Source: Sisyra terminalis (lineage: Eukaryota; Arthropoda; Insecta; Neuroptera; Sisyridae). From it: a stretch of DNA of 64,000 bases. This document shows, piece after piece, positions 1 to 12,412 of the stretch. A program made the translations under genes and the position numbers. Position 1 is the stretch's first letter; each line of letters begins with the position of its first letter. Under the pieces are notes generated by a model. The model did no database searches. It was not told the origin of the DNA and saw only the letters and a program-made list of their open reading frames with translations. The DNA is taken from positions 1,922,001 to 1,986,000 of the forward strand of contig OY292275.1 in assembly GCA_958496175.1 (NCBI GenBank). The letters are read 5' to 3'.

Positions 1-2
1 AA

Positions 3-809
3 CTTAGGACCTGTGAAAAATATCAAAAACTTTTACAGAGATAAGTTATAGGAAAAAAAGGGCTCTACAAAAAATGTTCTATAAATTTTTCTCATAAAAT
101 TGATGTTTGCGTCAAAAAATTGATAAAATATTAAAATTTGTCTTTAGTTCAACTTTGACCTCGAATAACTTTTGAAGGAATAAAAATATCAAAAACTTGT
201 ACATGACCTTTTTTGTAGATCGTTCAATTTTCTACAAGAATATACCTTGGTCATTCCGAAATATTGTCACCAACGTGAGCTATAAAATTCCAAGGTGCAA
301 GAGAATATTGTTGCCATGTTATTTAAGTGGAAAATCGAAATTTGCGATGCGGCACCTCTTAATATTAATATTAAGAGCTTAAACTTTCACAGCATTTTTT
401 TTTCGTCATTCCCAACAATATTTTCTATATATTTAAGAAAAAAAAAACATTTTTTTTTTTGAATCAGTATAATGCACATATAATGCATTCAATATGTGTA
501 TGAATTTGACAATTTTTAAGTAAACATTGAAGGTCGTTGAGTTTATATTTTAATTAAAAAGATTGCAATTCTTGTAGAAAATTGAACGATCTACAAAAAA
601 GGTCGTCTATTACAAGTTTTTGATATATTTATTCCTTCGAAAGTTATTCGAGGTCAAAGTTGAACTAGAGAGAAATTTTAATATTTTTTCAATTTTTTGA
701 CGCAACCATCAATTTTATGAGAAAATTTCATAGGACATTTTTTGTAGAGCACTTTTTTTCCTATAACTTATCTCTGTAAAAGTTTTTGATATTTTTCACA
801 GGTCCTAAG
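3..809. repeat. Foldback (long inverted repeat) element, complete
   Basis: The segment starts with CTTAGGACCTGTGAAAAATA and ends with its reverse complement (801-809 closes with GGTCCTAAG). The inverted arms are roughly 190-200 bp: the motifs for AAAACTTTTACAGAGATAAG and CTCTACAAAAAATG near the left end recur inverted near 720-790. The middle carries a palindrome CTTAATATTAATATTAAG at about 358-376 and a T-rich tract ending in GAATCAGT. No credible coding frame is present. Structure is that of a non-autonomous foldback/MITE-like element. A truncated direct copy follows at 891. Superfamily unknown. Confidence 0.8.
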
Positions 810-890
810 ATATTTACATTTAACTGAAAATTCCCTGAATTATTATATTTTTAATATAAAAAATATATTTTTTTTATTTTAATTAAATAA

Positions 891-1352
891 CTTAGGACCT
901 GTGAAAAATATCAAAAACTTTTATAGAGATAAGTTATAGGAAAAAAAGTGCTCTACAAAAAATGTACAATAAAATTTTCTCATAAAATTGATGGTTGCGT
1001 CAAAAAATTGAAAAAATATTAAAATTTCTCTTTAATTCAACTTTGACCTCGAACAACTTTTGAAGGAATAAATATATCAAAAACTTGTCGGAGACCTTTT
1101 TTGTAGATCGTTCAATTTTCTACAAGAATAGACCTTGGTCATTCCGAAATATTGTCACAAACGTGAGCTATAAAATTCCAAAGTGCAAGAGAATATTATT
1201 CCCATGTTATTTAAATGGAAAATCGAAATTTGCGAGCGACACCTTTTAATATTAATATTAAGAGCTTAAACTTTCACAGGATTTTTTTTTGTCATTCCCA
1301 ACAATATTTGCGATATAATTAAGAAAAAAAAATCAATCATTTTTTTTGAATC
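891..1352 (+). repeat. Truncated copy of the foldback element at 3-809
   Basis: It begins with the same CTTAGGACCTGTGAAAAATA end and follows the first element collinearly through the ATCGTTCAATTTTCTACAAG motif, the CTTAATATTAATATTAAG palindrome (about 1247-1264) and the T-tract plus GAATCAGT. The inverted right arm is missing. This is a second, 3'-truncated insertion only 80 bp from the first. Confidence 0.75.
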
Positions 1353-2100
1353 AGTCTTATGTACCTTATATACAAATTACAGCCACCTATAATGTAACAT
1401 TTTCTTTCATTGCGGGGGGGAAAACTAATGAAGACATCACCGAAATGGATGATATGATTGAGTGGTCTCTGACCGAGCGATCGAATCGCCAAGGTCTATC
1501 ATATAATAACAATAATAATAATAATAAAGTTTATATATATGTAATACAATGTCTGCATCGTTCACAAGGTCGTGCGCTCTTTCTTTCAATATATCACATT
1601 CATTTGTCTCTCATATACGATATACTCCTAATACAATATTTATGCAGTGCATATTATTGCAACGGCGGCGCAGCGATTGCATTTTTGTCATTCTTTTCAT
1701 TTTCCCTGCGTTGCATTTGGACGGCAAAATTGCACATTGTTCGTTCGGTTTATTCGTCGCAATTTAATCAAATGCACTCGACTGAACCGAACTGAAGAAT
1801 AGACAGACAGACAGACATACAGATAGACAAGTGACGTCATTATTATCGAAAAGCCTCAACATTTTCACAACCCCTCAATCCCCAACCCCTCAACAACTAG
1901 CGCGTGTTTAAAAGAAGACTGTAATAATAATAATAATAATATACAGTAAGCTGAAATATATGAAAAGATGCAACGAGAAGTAGCCAATAATACCAATGAT
2001 TACGTATTTAGTGTCCTTTGCACTCCAATCGATTTGTTTTGCATTGAAATTTACAACAAAGAGAAAAAAATATATCACAAGAGAAACTGGAAACAATTAA
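1353..2100. other. Non-repetitive island with microsatellites, no gene seen
   Basis: This stretch is less AT-rich than its flanks and is not part of the neighbouring repeats. It has (TAA)n-type runs at about 1505-1527 and 1921-1942, and a CAGACAGA-type run at about 1800-1830. Open frames here are low complexity and have no recognisable domain. It may be a regulatory island in the long nemo intron, but nothing in the sequence proves that. Confidence 0.4.
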
Positions 2101-5100
2101 GTGACTAAAACTTTAAAGCATCGTAATTTTCAAACCATGCACGATAGAAGGAAAATTTTAGGACGAAAAATATAGGAAATTTTGTCCTCTACAACTTTCA
2201 TAATGGACATTATCCACGAATTTTGCACCAAAATCAAGAAATTTGTAAAAATCTCTATATTTGTCCTTGTAAGTCGATTTTTTTCTCCATCTGGTTTTTA
2301 ACCCACTTTAGGCTGATGATAAACGAGAATTTATAAAAAAATTGACGAAAGATTTATAAAAAATAAATGATAACAAAAAAAAAAAACAAATGAATCACTA
2401 TTAGAATAATAGAGAATTTTGTTCTTTCCAAAAATATTTACTATAAAATAGTATTTAATCGAACAATTGAGTAACTAGAACTTTAAATGATTGTAACTTT
2501 CAAACTAAAAATTTTAGAGGGAAAATTCAAAGGGAAAAACTATAGAAAATTTTGTTTTCTACAATTTCTATGATAACCATTTTCCACGAATTTCACCCCG
2601 AAACAAAGGAAATTAGCAAAAATCTAAACATTTGTCCTTTTTAGTCGATTTTTTTCTCCGTCTGATTTTTAATCAACTTTATGCTGACGATGAGAAACGA
2701 GAATTTATAGAAATTAAGGAAAAATTAATAAAAAATAATTGAGAATCAAAAAAAAAAAAAAACAAATGAATCACTATTAGAACAATAGAGAATTTTGTTA
2801 TCTCAAAATTTTTATAGAAATTTCTCCAATATTTTGCTTCTTGAAAATTTAAATATTAATCAAAACATTTGAAGTATGTCACCGAACAAGTGACTAATGC
2901 AGATTATTGGTATTTAATCTAATAATTGAGTGATAAAAACGTTGAAGCATCGTAATTTTTTAACTATAAACATTAGAGGAAGAATTCCAAAACAAAAAAT
3001 GTAGAAAATTTTATCGTCTACATTTTTCATGATAAGCATTTTCCACGAATTTTGCACCGGAAATGAGACTTTGCCAAAAATCTAAATATTTATCCATCAA
3101 AATCGAATTTCATTCGTATCTGTTTTTATCGTAATGATATGGTTTTAAGAAATTAAAAACAGTAGCAATTGAGATAAAAATAAACAAATAAATGAGAAAT
3201 AGAAAATATTAACCACCCAAAACAAATGAACCACGATTAAGTCACGAAAAATGATGACTAAGGATTTTAGACATCAAACTTGTAGAAAATTTAATTTTTT
3301 TTTAGGAATTTTCCTTCAGCAATAAAATATTTGCAATGAGAAAAATTTAAACAATCAAAACAATTGAATCACCAAACAAGTGAATAGAGCAGTAGGTATT
3401 TAATCGAACAGATGAGTAACTAGAACTTTAAATGATTGTAACTTTCAAACTAAAAATTTTGAGGGAAAATTCAAAGAGAAAAATTATAGAAAATTTTGTC
3501 GTCTACAATTTTTATAATAACCATTTTCCATGAATTTCACCCCAGAACTGAGGAAATATGAAAAAATCTAAACATTGGTCCTTTAAAATCGATTTTTTCC
3601 TTTGTTTCTATTTCTATCACTAGTGTATGATTTCAATATGAGAAAAATGGTAAGAATTGAGATAAGAATTAACAAACAATTGAAAAATAGAAAATATTAA
3701 TCAATAAAACAAATGAATCACGATTTAATCATGAAAAAAGTTGACTAAGGGTTTTTTGAAATTGTAGAAAATTTTGATTAGTTGAGAATTTTCCTTGAAA
3801 AATGAAATATTTACAATGAAAAAAATTTACAAAAATCAAAACAACTGAATCCAAACAAGTGAATAGTGAAGTAGGAACTTAATTTAACAAATGACTAACT
3901 AAAACTTTAAATGGTTGTTGTTTCCAAATTAAAGATTATAGAGGGAAAATTCCCAAACAAAAATTATAGGAAATTTTATCCGCTACAATTTTTATAATAG
4001 CCATTTTCCTCGATTTTTGCCTCAAAAGTGAAATATTGGCCGAAATGTTAACAATAGTCCGCCAAACTATAATTTGTTTTCCATACAGGTCGACTATAAT
4101 ATTTTGAAAACATCAAATTTAAAAAAAATTACTTATAAATTGAACTGTTGAAAAAAATTGAAAAAAAGAAGATAAACACAAGAAATAAATGAGTGTCGCC
4201 AAACAAATGAGTTTAAACTAACAATTGAATGACTAAAAACATTTAAGCATCGTAATTTCTAAACTATTGACTTTAGAGAGAAAATTCCTTGACAAAAAAT
4301 GTAGGAAATTTTATCGTCTACAATTTTCTTGATAAGCATTTTCCACGAATTTTGCACCAAAACAAAAAAAAAATTGCAAAAATCTAAACATTTGACCATC
4401 AAAATCGATTTTTTTTTTCATTTCTATTTCTTTCCCCAATTTATGATTCTAAGAAATGAATAACGGTCGTATTAAGATAAGATTAAATAAATAATTGAGA
4501 AATAGAAACAATTAACCAACAAAACAAATGAATCACGCTTAAATCATGAAAAAAGATGACTAAGGTTTTTGAGACATCAAAATTATATAGAAAATTTTCT
4601 TAAAAATTTCTATAGGAATTATCCCAAAGTTTTGCTTCCAAAATAAAATATTTGCAAAAAGAGAAAAATTAAAAAAAAAAACAATTGAATCACTAAACAA
4701 TAGAACAGTAGGTATTTAATTGAGAAATTGTGCAACAAAAACTTTAAATGCTTGTAATTTCCAAACTAAAAATTTTAGAGGAAAAATTCTAAAACAAAAA
4801 TTATAGAAAATTTTATTCGCTACAATTTTCATAATAGTCAATTTCCACGAATTTGGCGTCAAAACTGAAATATTAGTGAAAATATAAAATTTGGTACTCA
4901 AAACTAAAATTTCTTTTCCTAACAAGCCAACATTTATATTACAAAAACATCAAATAAAATAAAATTATTTATTAACAGAAAACTTATTATTACTTATTAT
5001 TTATTAAAAAAAAAAACAAATGAATTTGAAATAACAATTGACAATTGAGGTGACCAAAACTGAAAAGTGTTACAATTAGTAAAGTATAACTTTTAGAGAG

Positions 5101-5460
5101 AAAATTCCTTAACAAAAAATGTGGGAAATTTAGCCATCTACAATTTTCATAATAACCATTTTCCCCGAATTTCACACCAAAATTGAAAAAAATGCAAAAA
5201 TTTCAATATTTATCATCCAAACTTGATTTTCTTATTCCCCACTTTATGATACCGAAAAATAAAACTTTGATTGGGTAGGAACCAAAAAAATAATTGAAAA
5301 TCAAAGCGAGTAAAACAAAAAAACAATTGAATCAACTATAATAAAATGGCGACAACCACTTAGAACTGCTATAACTTCCAAACTATGGCATTTACAAGAA
5401 AATTTTCTGAGCAAAAATCACAGGAAATTTTCTTATCTTCGACCAGAAATTATTTGCAAA
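2100..5460. repeat. Diverged tandem array of about eight units
   Basis: The phrase CATTTTCCACGAATTT (or close variants) recurs at about 2212, 2578, 3042, 3523, 4003, 4335, 4844 and 5158. Each is preceded by AGAAAATTTT, then CTACAATTTTCATGATAA. Spacings are 314-509 bp, so units are unequal and heavily indel-scarred. Each unit also carries an 'AAACAAATGAATCAC' phrase and an 'AACTTTAAATG' phrase. No stable reading frame exists across units. This is old tandem satellite-like DNA in the presumed nemo intron. Confidence 0.75.
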
Positions 5461-7527
5461 TAAAATAGTACAATCCCAACAGTGTAAATTAGCCACAAAT
5501 TTTAGTAGTCTTCTGATATTTCCATAAATTTTCATCCATTTTACGGAATTCCCCGTTAATTTATTCTGCTTCTTACATATTCATTGGAAACGGAAAGGGT
5601 TGGTCTCTTTCCTGCCATTCTTGTCCGTCTATCCAGACTCGAACTATCGTCCAACATCCGGTCCGGTGCAACAGCACTAAAAACCGAAATTTTTGCATAC
5701 TTTTCCTCATCAAAATGATGCAATTCTGAGGGGTGAATGGGGGCCGAGAGGGGGACGCAATGCATATCGCACATCACATCAAATCCTCACCTCATATAAT
5801 CAATATTGAACGACGAAGATAACGCGCAATAAAATAATAAATAAAACAACTATTGATATTTTATTAGGCCATCGATCTTTCGAGTCATCCGAGTTCACAT
5901 ATCATAGGCGATAACACGAAGAAACCAAAAAAAAAAAATCACCCAAATATAAAATTTTTTTCCGTAAATCATTAAATGTTTAACTTTCTCAAATAAAATC
6001 TCTCAATTGACAAAAAAAATTTTTTTTCCATACTTATGTATATGAAATATTAATTATTTTTTTATTCCAACCAAGTCAATGACACTATAACACGTTAAAC
6101 ATATATCTGATATAACACAATGAATTTAGTGCTTATAGAGAGTATGTATTTTACTTTTGGCTTTGAGGAGGACATCAACCCAAAATTGACTTCACCTTTG
6201 TTTAATTTAATTTTTTATTTTTTCTCTTTCTCTCTTTCCGAACGGATATCCCATATTTTTGTCGTCACTAATGAAACGATTCATTAAAAATCAAGTAACA
6301 CTGGGCGAAAAAAAAAAAAACAAACGAAAATCACGGTCAACTTATATTGATTTTCAATTATTTTTCAAGGCTTGCTATGACAAAAATTTTATCATATTCC
6401 TTGTATGACTAAAACTTTTCTTGACCATATTTTAAATAATTTCGACAAATTTGCACATCTTTTGAAGTCATTAACTTTTGGCCAATTTGATCCTCAAATC
6501 ATCCCCTTGCCATATTTTCCGACCAATACCTTCTTCCCCATCTCTTGAAGCCTCATTTCCTTTTTACTATTTACCCAATCAAATTGTGAGGAAACCTAAA
6601 AATTTGGTCAAATTTTTGACATTCCTGGAACTTTTGCAATTGGTACTTAACAAAGCCAACTACTTGTAAATGATTTGCGTCTCCATGGACACCAACGTAA
6701 ACAAATTGTCAAAGTGACATTTTATCTGTCATTCAATGTCAAACATCAGCTGATTGAAAATGTCTTTATAAATCTTTATAAATGATTTTAAAAGCCGTTT
6801 CTTTGTTTATCTAGTAGTACATAAATTATTCCCATTGGGTTTAGGGGCCATTCATTAATTACATAAGAACAATTTTGACGACTCTTGATCCCCTTTCTCT
6901 TATCTAAAGATACATAAGATTTCTACAAATTATCCCGTCCTTTTTTTACGTAAAAACAAAAAAAAAAAACAAATTTATATTAACGTTTCAACTGTTATTT
7001 CGACTGATCATTCAACTGTCAAATTTAGTCATTTGTCATCAATGGTATAGTATGAGTTTTGGTCGCCCCTTATTGGCATAATTCTTCAAGAAAATGGATC
7101 AAATGCCAAATACCTTCAAAATTCTTTAATTATTTAGTAAATATACTTTTCCTGGTTATTCTCAAAGCAAAACCTTTTAAGGAAATATCAAATATCTATT
7201 CTAGTTTAGCGTCAGTGTTTAACTGCGAATACATCACGGGAAGTTACTAGTATTTTGTAATTCGACAAAGACTTAGAATAAAGTATGTATTAAAGCATGT
7301 AATAATAATTAATAATGTGCTTGGGAACTTGGACTCAAATAATAAGATGTTAAATGTTCAAATCATCTCAACGTTTCGTTGGTATTTATTGTCAACTTCT
7401 TCAGGAAAATTTTTGAGGTCGTAACATCCTCGTTGCTAATACTGGCTCATTATACCGACTCAAAAATTAAAAAACAAGAATAAGTTAAATTAAATACAAT
7501 TTAATAATCATTGTCTAAAATTTGAGC
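5461..7527. other. AT-rich intronic DNA, no gene seen
   Basis: No gene is supported. The part from about 5570 to 5830 is more balanced in base composition and not obviously repetitive. A minus-strand open frame runs through it, but it shows no domain and no splice context, so it is at best a candidate regulatory island. Around 6690-6760 there is GTCAAAGTGACA next to ATCAGCTGAT, a pair of short palindromes that recur near 9240 and 11970-12410. Confidence 0.4.
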
Positions 7528-7530
7528 TAA

Positions 7531-7703
7531 AGCAGACCATTTACGCTCCGACTTGCAGTCCAACTAGTTGGATCGCCTAAATGATCCGACTAGTCCGACT
7601 AGACATCCCACTTCCAACAACACCATTCACGGTCCGACTTTAGATCCAACTTCAAAAGTCGCACCACTAGTTGGACTGCAAGTCGGAGCGTAAATGGCCT
7701 GCT
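7531..7703. mobile_element. 173-bp MITE, PIF/Harbinger-like
   Basis: Terminal inverted repeats of about 38 bp start AGCAGRCCATTTACGCTCC on both ends, with a single mismatch at position 6. The element is flanked by the same trinucleotide TAA at 7528-7530 and 7704-7706. A 3-bp TWA target duplication is the hallmark of PIF/Harbinger transposition, which is the basis of the assignment. It has no coding capacity, so it would have moved by a transposase supplied elsewhere. The near-identical TIRs suggest relatively recent insertion. Confidence 0.85.
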
Positions 7704-7874
7704 TAACTGATGGTTGTCATTTGTTTCGACTGTCATTTCGATTTAATCCAATTGCCAGTTTGTCAAATTACTTTCGTCAGTCTAGGACTGTCAATATTTC
7801 ACGGGTAGCTACTAGTATTTTTTTACAAAATAGACAAAACGATAAGCGACTGAATATATTAATAAAAAAAACTT

Positions 7875-8115
7875 AATGGGCACTTTTGTAGAGCGTATAA
7901 TTCTGAGAAAAAACCATATTCGGGGAAAAGCGATCCCATGAAATGCCGCTGAGATATAGAAATTTAAAAATAAACAATCTCAGAATTTCCGTGTATTTTC
8001 AATGGGAAATCTTTACACGTCTTGGTCGAGGACTTAAAATTAATATTAAGGGCTCAAACTTTCAGAGAATTTTTTTGTTGTGGTATTTCCAACAAAATTT
8101 CACGATGGGACCAAA
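7875..8115 (+). repeat. Partial relative of the foldback family
   Basis: CACTTTTGTAGAGCG near 7880 and TTAATATTAAGGGCTCAAAC near 8040-8063 match internal phrases of the foldback elements at 3-809, 42144-43192 and 60749-61906. The trailing TTTTTTTGTTGTGGTATTTC tract resembles the T-tract following the palindrome there. Ends were not resolved; this is a diverged fragment. Confidence 0.5.
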
Positions 8116-9292
8116 AAAAGTCAAAAAAAAAATTCACTCTAATTATTATATTAAATTATACTACATAAATTGGACCGCAATATATCCTATATATTGTATA
8201 CGCAATGGTACAATGATAAATAATATATTTGATACGCTAACGACATGGTTATCTACAAAAAAAACATAAAATTTCACCCATTGAATGATGTTATACGAAG
8301 TTGAGATCTAAACTCTTAAGGTCTCTACAACCCGGAGGTGATAAAATACTGTTGCAAAAAATTATCCTGGACAATTATGCAGTCTTGAGAAGAGGAAATT
8401 TTATTTAGGGAACTCAGATTCTGAGAAGAGGTCAACCGAAAGTCTTCCAGCTCATTATTGAAGATAAGATCAAGGACAACAGGGGAATGACATGGCTAAC
8501 GAACTAATATACAATTAATGAGATAAGCAAAAAAACCACGAACTGATATGAAAATAAGAGGCAAAGATATATTTTAAATACATTAAAATTTGATAAGTTT
8601 TTCAAGCACCAAAGAATAATATCATTCTATTCAAATTGTTATATATATATATATTCTCGTAATCGATAACAATGGGAGAAATGGCACACGTGATAAACGT
8701 GATAACACAATAATGGGACACGACAAGGTCACCACTCATATATTTTCACAATTTTCCCAAAACGTAAAATTTTCCCGAGTGGTCATCGATATACATATTA
8801 ACAATTGCGACGCGATTTATTTTAAAAGATATTTATTTATTAGAGGCGTAATTTTTCGGTCGCAACTTCATTACTAATTCAATAGAAAGTTTCAAGAATA
8901 ATAATATTATGAGGAATTGCGATCGCCTGCAAAAGTTGTATGTATTGCTTTCGGTCTGTGGTTCTTGTGGCACGTTTTCTTTCCATTACATTCCATAAAG
9001 ATAAATACAAACATCGCACACATACATACACATAAACCGAAGCAAATAATCGATAGTTCGAGAAGCTTTAATTAAAAATAAAACATTTACTTATTACGAA
9101 ACGGATACTGCCAGTTTCAATGACAAAAGGAAACCATTTGAGACATAAAATCTCCATAACGGCAATCCGATTTACAATAAAACTTATCTTTGTCATAGAA
9201 TTTCAATATAAAATTGCTTCAATACACGTTAATCAAACGATCAGCTGATTTTTTGACGTCTTATGGTCACATCAATGACATATGTCAAATTA
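8116..9292. other. AT-rich DNA, no gene seen
   Basis: No coding exon, RNA gene or clear repeat is supported. A (TA)n run lies at about 8641-8654. The stretch near 9236-9290 holds ATCAGCTGAT followed by several TGTCA-type words, part of the dispersed palindromic motif set also seen near 6700 and 12000. Confidence 0.4.
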
Positions 9293-10318
9293 TCTATACT
9301 AATATATTTCTAATATAATATAATTAGTATCTATACTAATTCTTACGTCTGTCTGTACATTTCGATTTTGAACCCAATTTTAGGGTAAATATTTGTTTCA
9401 AGAGGCCCTTATTCCAAATTTAACATTTTTAAAATTTTTGTCTGTCTGTCTGTGTGTCCCGATTTAACTAAAGAACGAAACAACCGAATTTAATGAAATT
9501 TGGTATTAAGATACAACACAATTTCCCACATACTATAGGCTACTTATCATTCCAAAAAAATAATAAGGGATGGTATTTCTTAGGGATGAAAACATAAATT
9601 TTTACTTTAAACAGATGAGTTATATATCATTGGAAAGGTAATTTAAAGTTAGACAATAATCTGTAAAAATATTTTTAGTTGAACTGACAGAAAGTACAGT
9701 AAATTCAATTTAAAGTCTAAAAAATTGCCTCTTTGAAACATAAACCTTTATATATACAAAACACATAGTTGATATTAGTATCGTAATGGCTTTTTTTTGA
9801 AAATTTCTACCCTAAAAGAGTAAAAGAGTAAAAGGGGTCACTAAGTTTGTATGAGAAAATTTAGAGTTAATCAACAATCAAAATTTTGAATTTAATAAAT
9901 GTTAAAAATAAATAAATAATAAATGTCTGTTTTTGTTATGTCATTTTAATAACAACATTTTAAATAACGTCATTTTATTTAATTAGTATGAAAGTTTAGG
10001 AAGTAGGTACTTATACCAAATAGCAAAGAGGCAGTTTTTAATTTTTGTTTGTTTTTCAACAATCAAACTTTTTTAAAATTTAATTTTTATAAACCAATGA
10101 TTGTGACCTGGAGCAATTATTTAACATTAAGGGAGCAATTTTTTGTCATATATTTCATTATCAATCAAAAAATAAAATCTTCCAACCCAACTTTCCTTCG
10201 GTATTTAGAAAAACTTGAAAATCAATTATTGTTATTGAAAATAAATAAAATATTCGAATTTCCTTCCACGCTTTCTATTTATTTACGTTACGCAGACGAA
10301 GTCGCGGGGATCAGCTAG
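9293..10318 (+). mobile_element. Non-autonomous Helitron-like element
   Basis: The 3' end reads AAGTCGCGGGGATCAGCTAG and stops in CTAG followed by T, preceded by a short GC-rich hairpin-prone stretch (ACGCAGACGAAGTCGCG). The 5' end reads TCTATACTAAT, which occurs twice (9293 and 9330), so the exact start is uncertain. TC...CTAG ends without inverted repeats or target duplication, inserted between A and T, are typical of Helitrons, and these particular end sequences resemble those widespread in insects. No Rep/helicase frame is present, so the copy is non-autonomous. TGTCTGTCTGT words occur near both the start and position 9440. Confidence 0.75.
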
Positions 10319-10389
10319 TTGTCAAATATTTTCCTAGCTAATGTCCACAAAATTTCGTTAATTGAGGTAATTTCTAAAATGGGAGCCAT

Positions 10390-11955
10390 AATTATAAAAT
10401 GGCAAATTACTCCCTAATTTCCCAAATCGAAAATTTTTGACGAAAATGGTAGAGTAACGAAAAAAAATTTGAGAACCAATTTTATAGGAAATTTTCTGAT
10501 CTACAAAATTGGTTATCTGACATTTTCTCGTAAATCGATTCTTTTCCACGATAAACGTAAATCTATCAACTAGTTGAAGAATAGTTATCAAATGGCAAAT
10601 TATTCCCTTTTTACCAAATCGAACATTTTCAACGAAAATGGTAGATTAACGAAAAAAAATTTCAGAACCAATTTTATAGAAAATTTTCTGATCTACAAAA
10701 TTGGTTATTTGACATTTTCTCGTAAATCGATTCTTTTCCACGATAAACGTAAATCTACCAACCAGTTGAAGACTAGTTATCTAATATACAAATTTCCTTT
10801 ATTTGCCGAAAAAAATACCAAAACTTTTAGGCCATCTTATAGAAAATTTTATGACTTGCAAAATTTGTCGAGACAAATTTTTCTCTAAATCGTAGATTTC
10901 GGGAGATATACTCGAAAAACCGATGCCTACTGTAATTGGTTTGATTAACAGGTGGGTTTATTATTGCGACGAAAGTGTATTTTTTTTTATTTATTTTATT
11001 GAATTAAAATTTTTCGAAAATGATTCGAGAAGTCTGAGGAAGTTACAATACGTAACGAAACGTAGCTAATTTGAATATTAAAAAAAACATTAAATAAAAA
11101 TAAAAAATAATAAAAACTGAGATCTGAATTTTATCATCTTAAAAAAAAAAAACATTAGTAAAACAATGAAAACCAAGGCCTACTTGACTTATCCAAGGCT
11201 TACTACAATTAATAAAATTCGAGTTTAAAGCCAAATGAAAGCCATTTTTGAAAAAAAAGCAAGAGAGCTTTATTGCAGAAAATTTCATGGGGAACCAAAT
11301 TGTTTATTAGGTGTTATATCGAAAATCAAATATTTTCAGAGTTAATCCCAAAAAACTTAATTTTTTTTTAATTTCGTTACATTCCAATCAACAGGTTTCC
11401 AGAAATGGCCAATTTTTCAGTGATCTTCAATTTTTTATCGGCATAAATTTATGACAAATGACTACCATAAAATTCAACGCTCACTAAGCTGACTCAACGA
11501 TTTTTTTTTTCTAGTTTTTATACACAAAGTTGTTTTTTTTGAGGTTATCTCTAAAACGGGGGCCATAATCAAAAAATGGTACTAAACCGATTTTGTTGGG
11601 AATCGCTTGATCTACAATATTGGTATCTACAAGTTTTTTGTCAAATCGAACATTTCGGGAGATATTTGCCAATTGGGAAAAAAATCAAATGATTTCAACT
11701 TTAATAAACGATTATACACGAAAATGGTTAGATCAACGAAAAATATTGTAAGAATCAATTTGATAGGAAATTTTCTGGTCTACAAATTTGGTTATTTGAC
11801 ATTTTCTCGTAAATCGACTATTTTCCAAGATAAATCTAAAACTTTCCACATATCTGCCAAATTTTGCAAAGCTGTTATGCTGTTTTATTTTCCCCTACGG
11901 CATTTTCAATGGAAATGGCTAAATCAACGCAAAAATCGCTAAGAACCAATTTAAT
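10390..11955. repeat. Repeat block with the CTACAAAATTGGTTAT motif
   Basis: A roughly 170-bp unit is duplicated in tandem at about 10437-10570 and 10607-10780: AACCAATTTTATAG(G)AAATTTTCTGATCTACAAAATTGGTTAT, then GACATTTTCTCGTAAATCGA and CACGATAAACGTAAATCTA. A more diverged copy lies at about 11720-11850. Between them, 10900-11500 shares phrases with 16480-16900 (for example AACCGATGCCTAC and TTCGTTACATT), so a larger segment was duplicated between 10.4-11.9 kb and 16.4-17.6 kb. Open frames over the units are by-products of the repeat. Confidence 0.65.
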
Positions 11956-12412
11956 GACACTTTATTGACAGATAATCTGTCAAAGTGACAGTTTCAACTG
12001 TGGTTTCCATGGAAACGAAAAAGTATAAACAACGCCTACTTGATTACAGTTTTGTCCAGCTTATTGCTTTATTTGAAAAAAAAAGCTATCCAAATCGAAA
12101 ATTTAATAAAAATATACCTTTTTCATCGAATTTTTAAATCATAAAAAAATTTACACTTAAAAATTCGAGGGAAATAAATAAAATTCTTGGAATACTTTTT
12201 GGAGAAAATATTAGGGAAAAAAGTTAAGGGGTGAAGGGGGTGCACAAGGGAAATATACTTCCTAATCAATACAAATTTGAACGAACAAAAAAAAAACGAT
12301 ACAATAGCGTTAAAGTATGCGTTGCTTAAATATTTATTTGGTTTCCATGGAAACCAAATATCTGTCACTTTGACATTACAAATGTCATATTAGATGTCAC
12401 AATCAGCTGATT
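11956..12412. repeat. Short element bounded by palindromic motifs
   Basis: The left side carries CTGTCAAAGTGACAG and GGTTTCCATGGAAAC (about 11976-12017). The right side carries GGTTTCCATGGAAACC and TGTCACTTTGACA (about 12340-12375), followed by AATCAGCTGATT. The same words in mirrored order suggest a small inverted-repeat transposon of roughly 400 bp, but exact ends and a target duplication were not established. Confidence 0.45.

Noticed and set aside
5556..5777. 73-codon minus-strand frame as a nemo exon
   Set aside because: The translation does not match the NLK kinase domain that follows the GYGAFGVVW loop.
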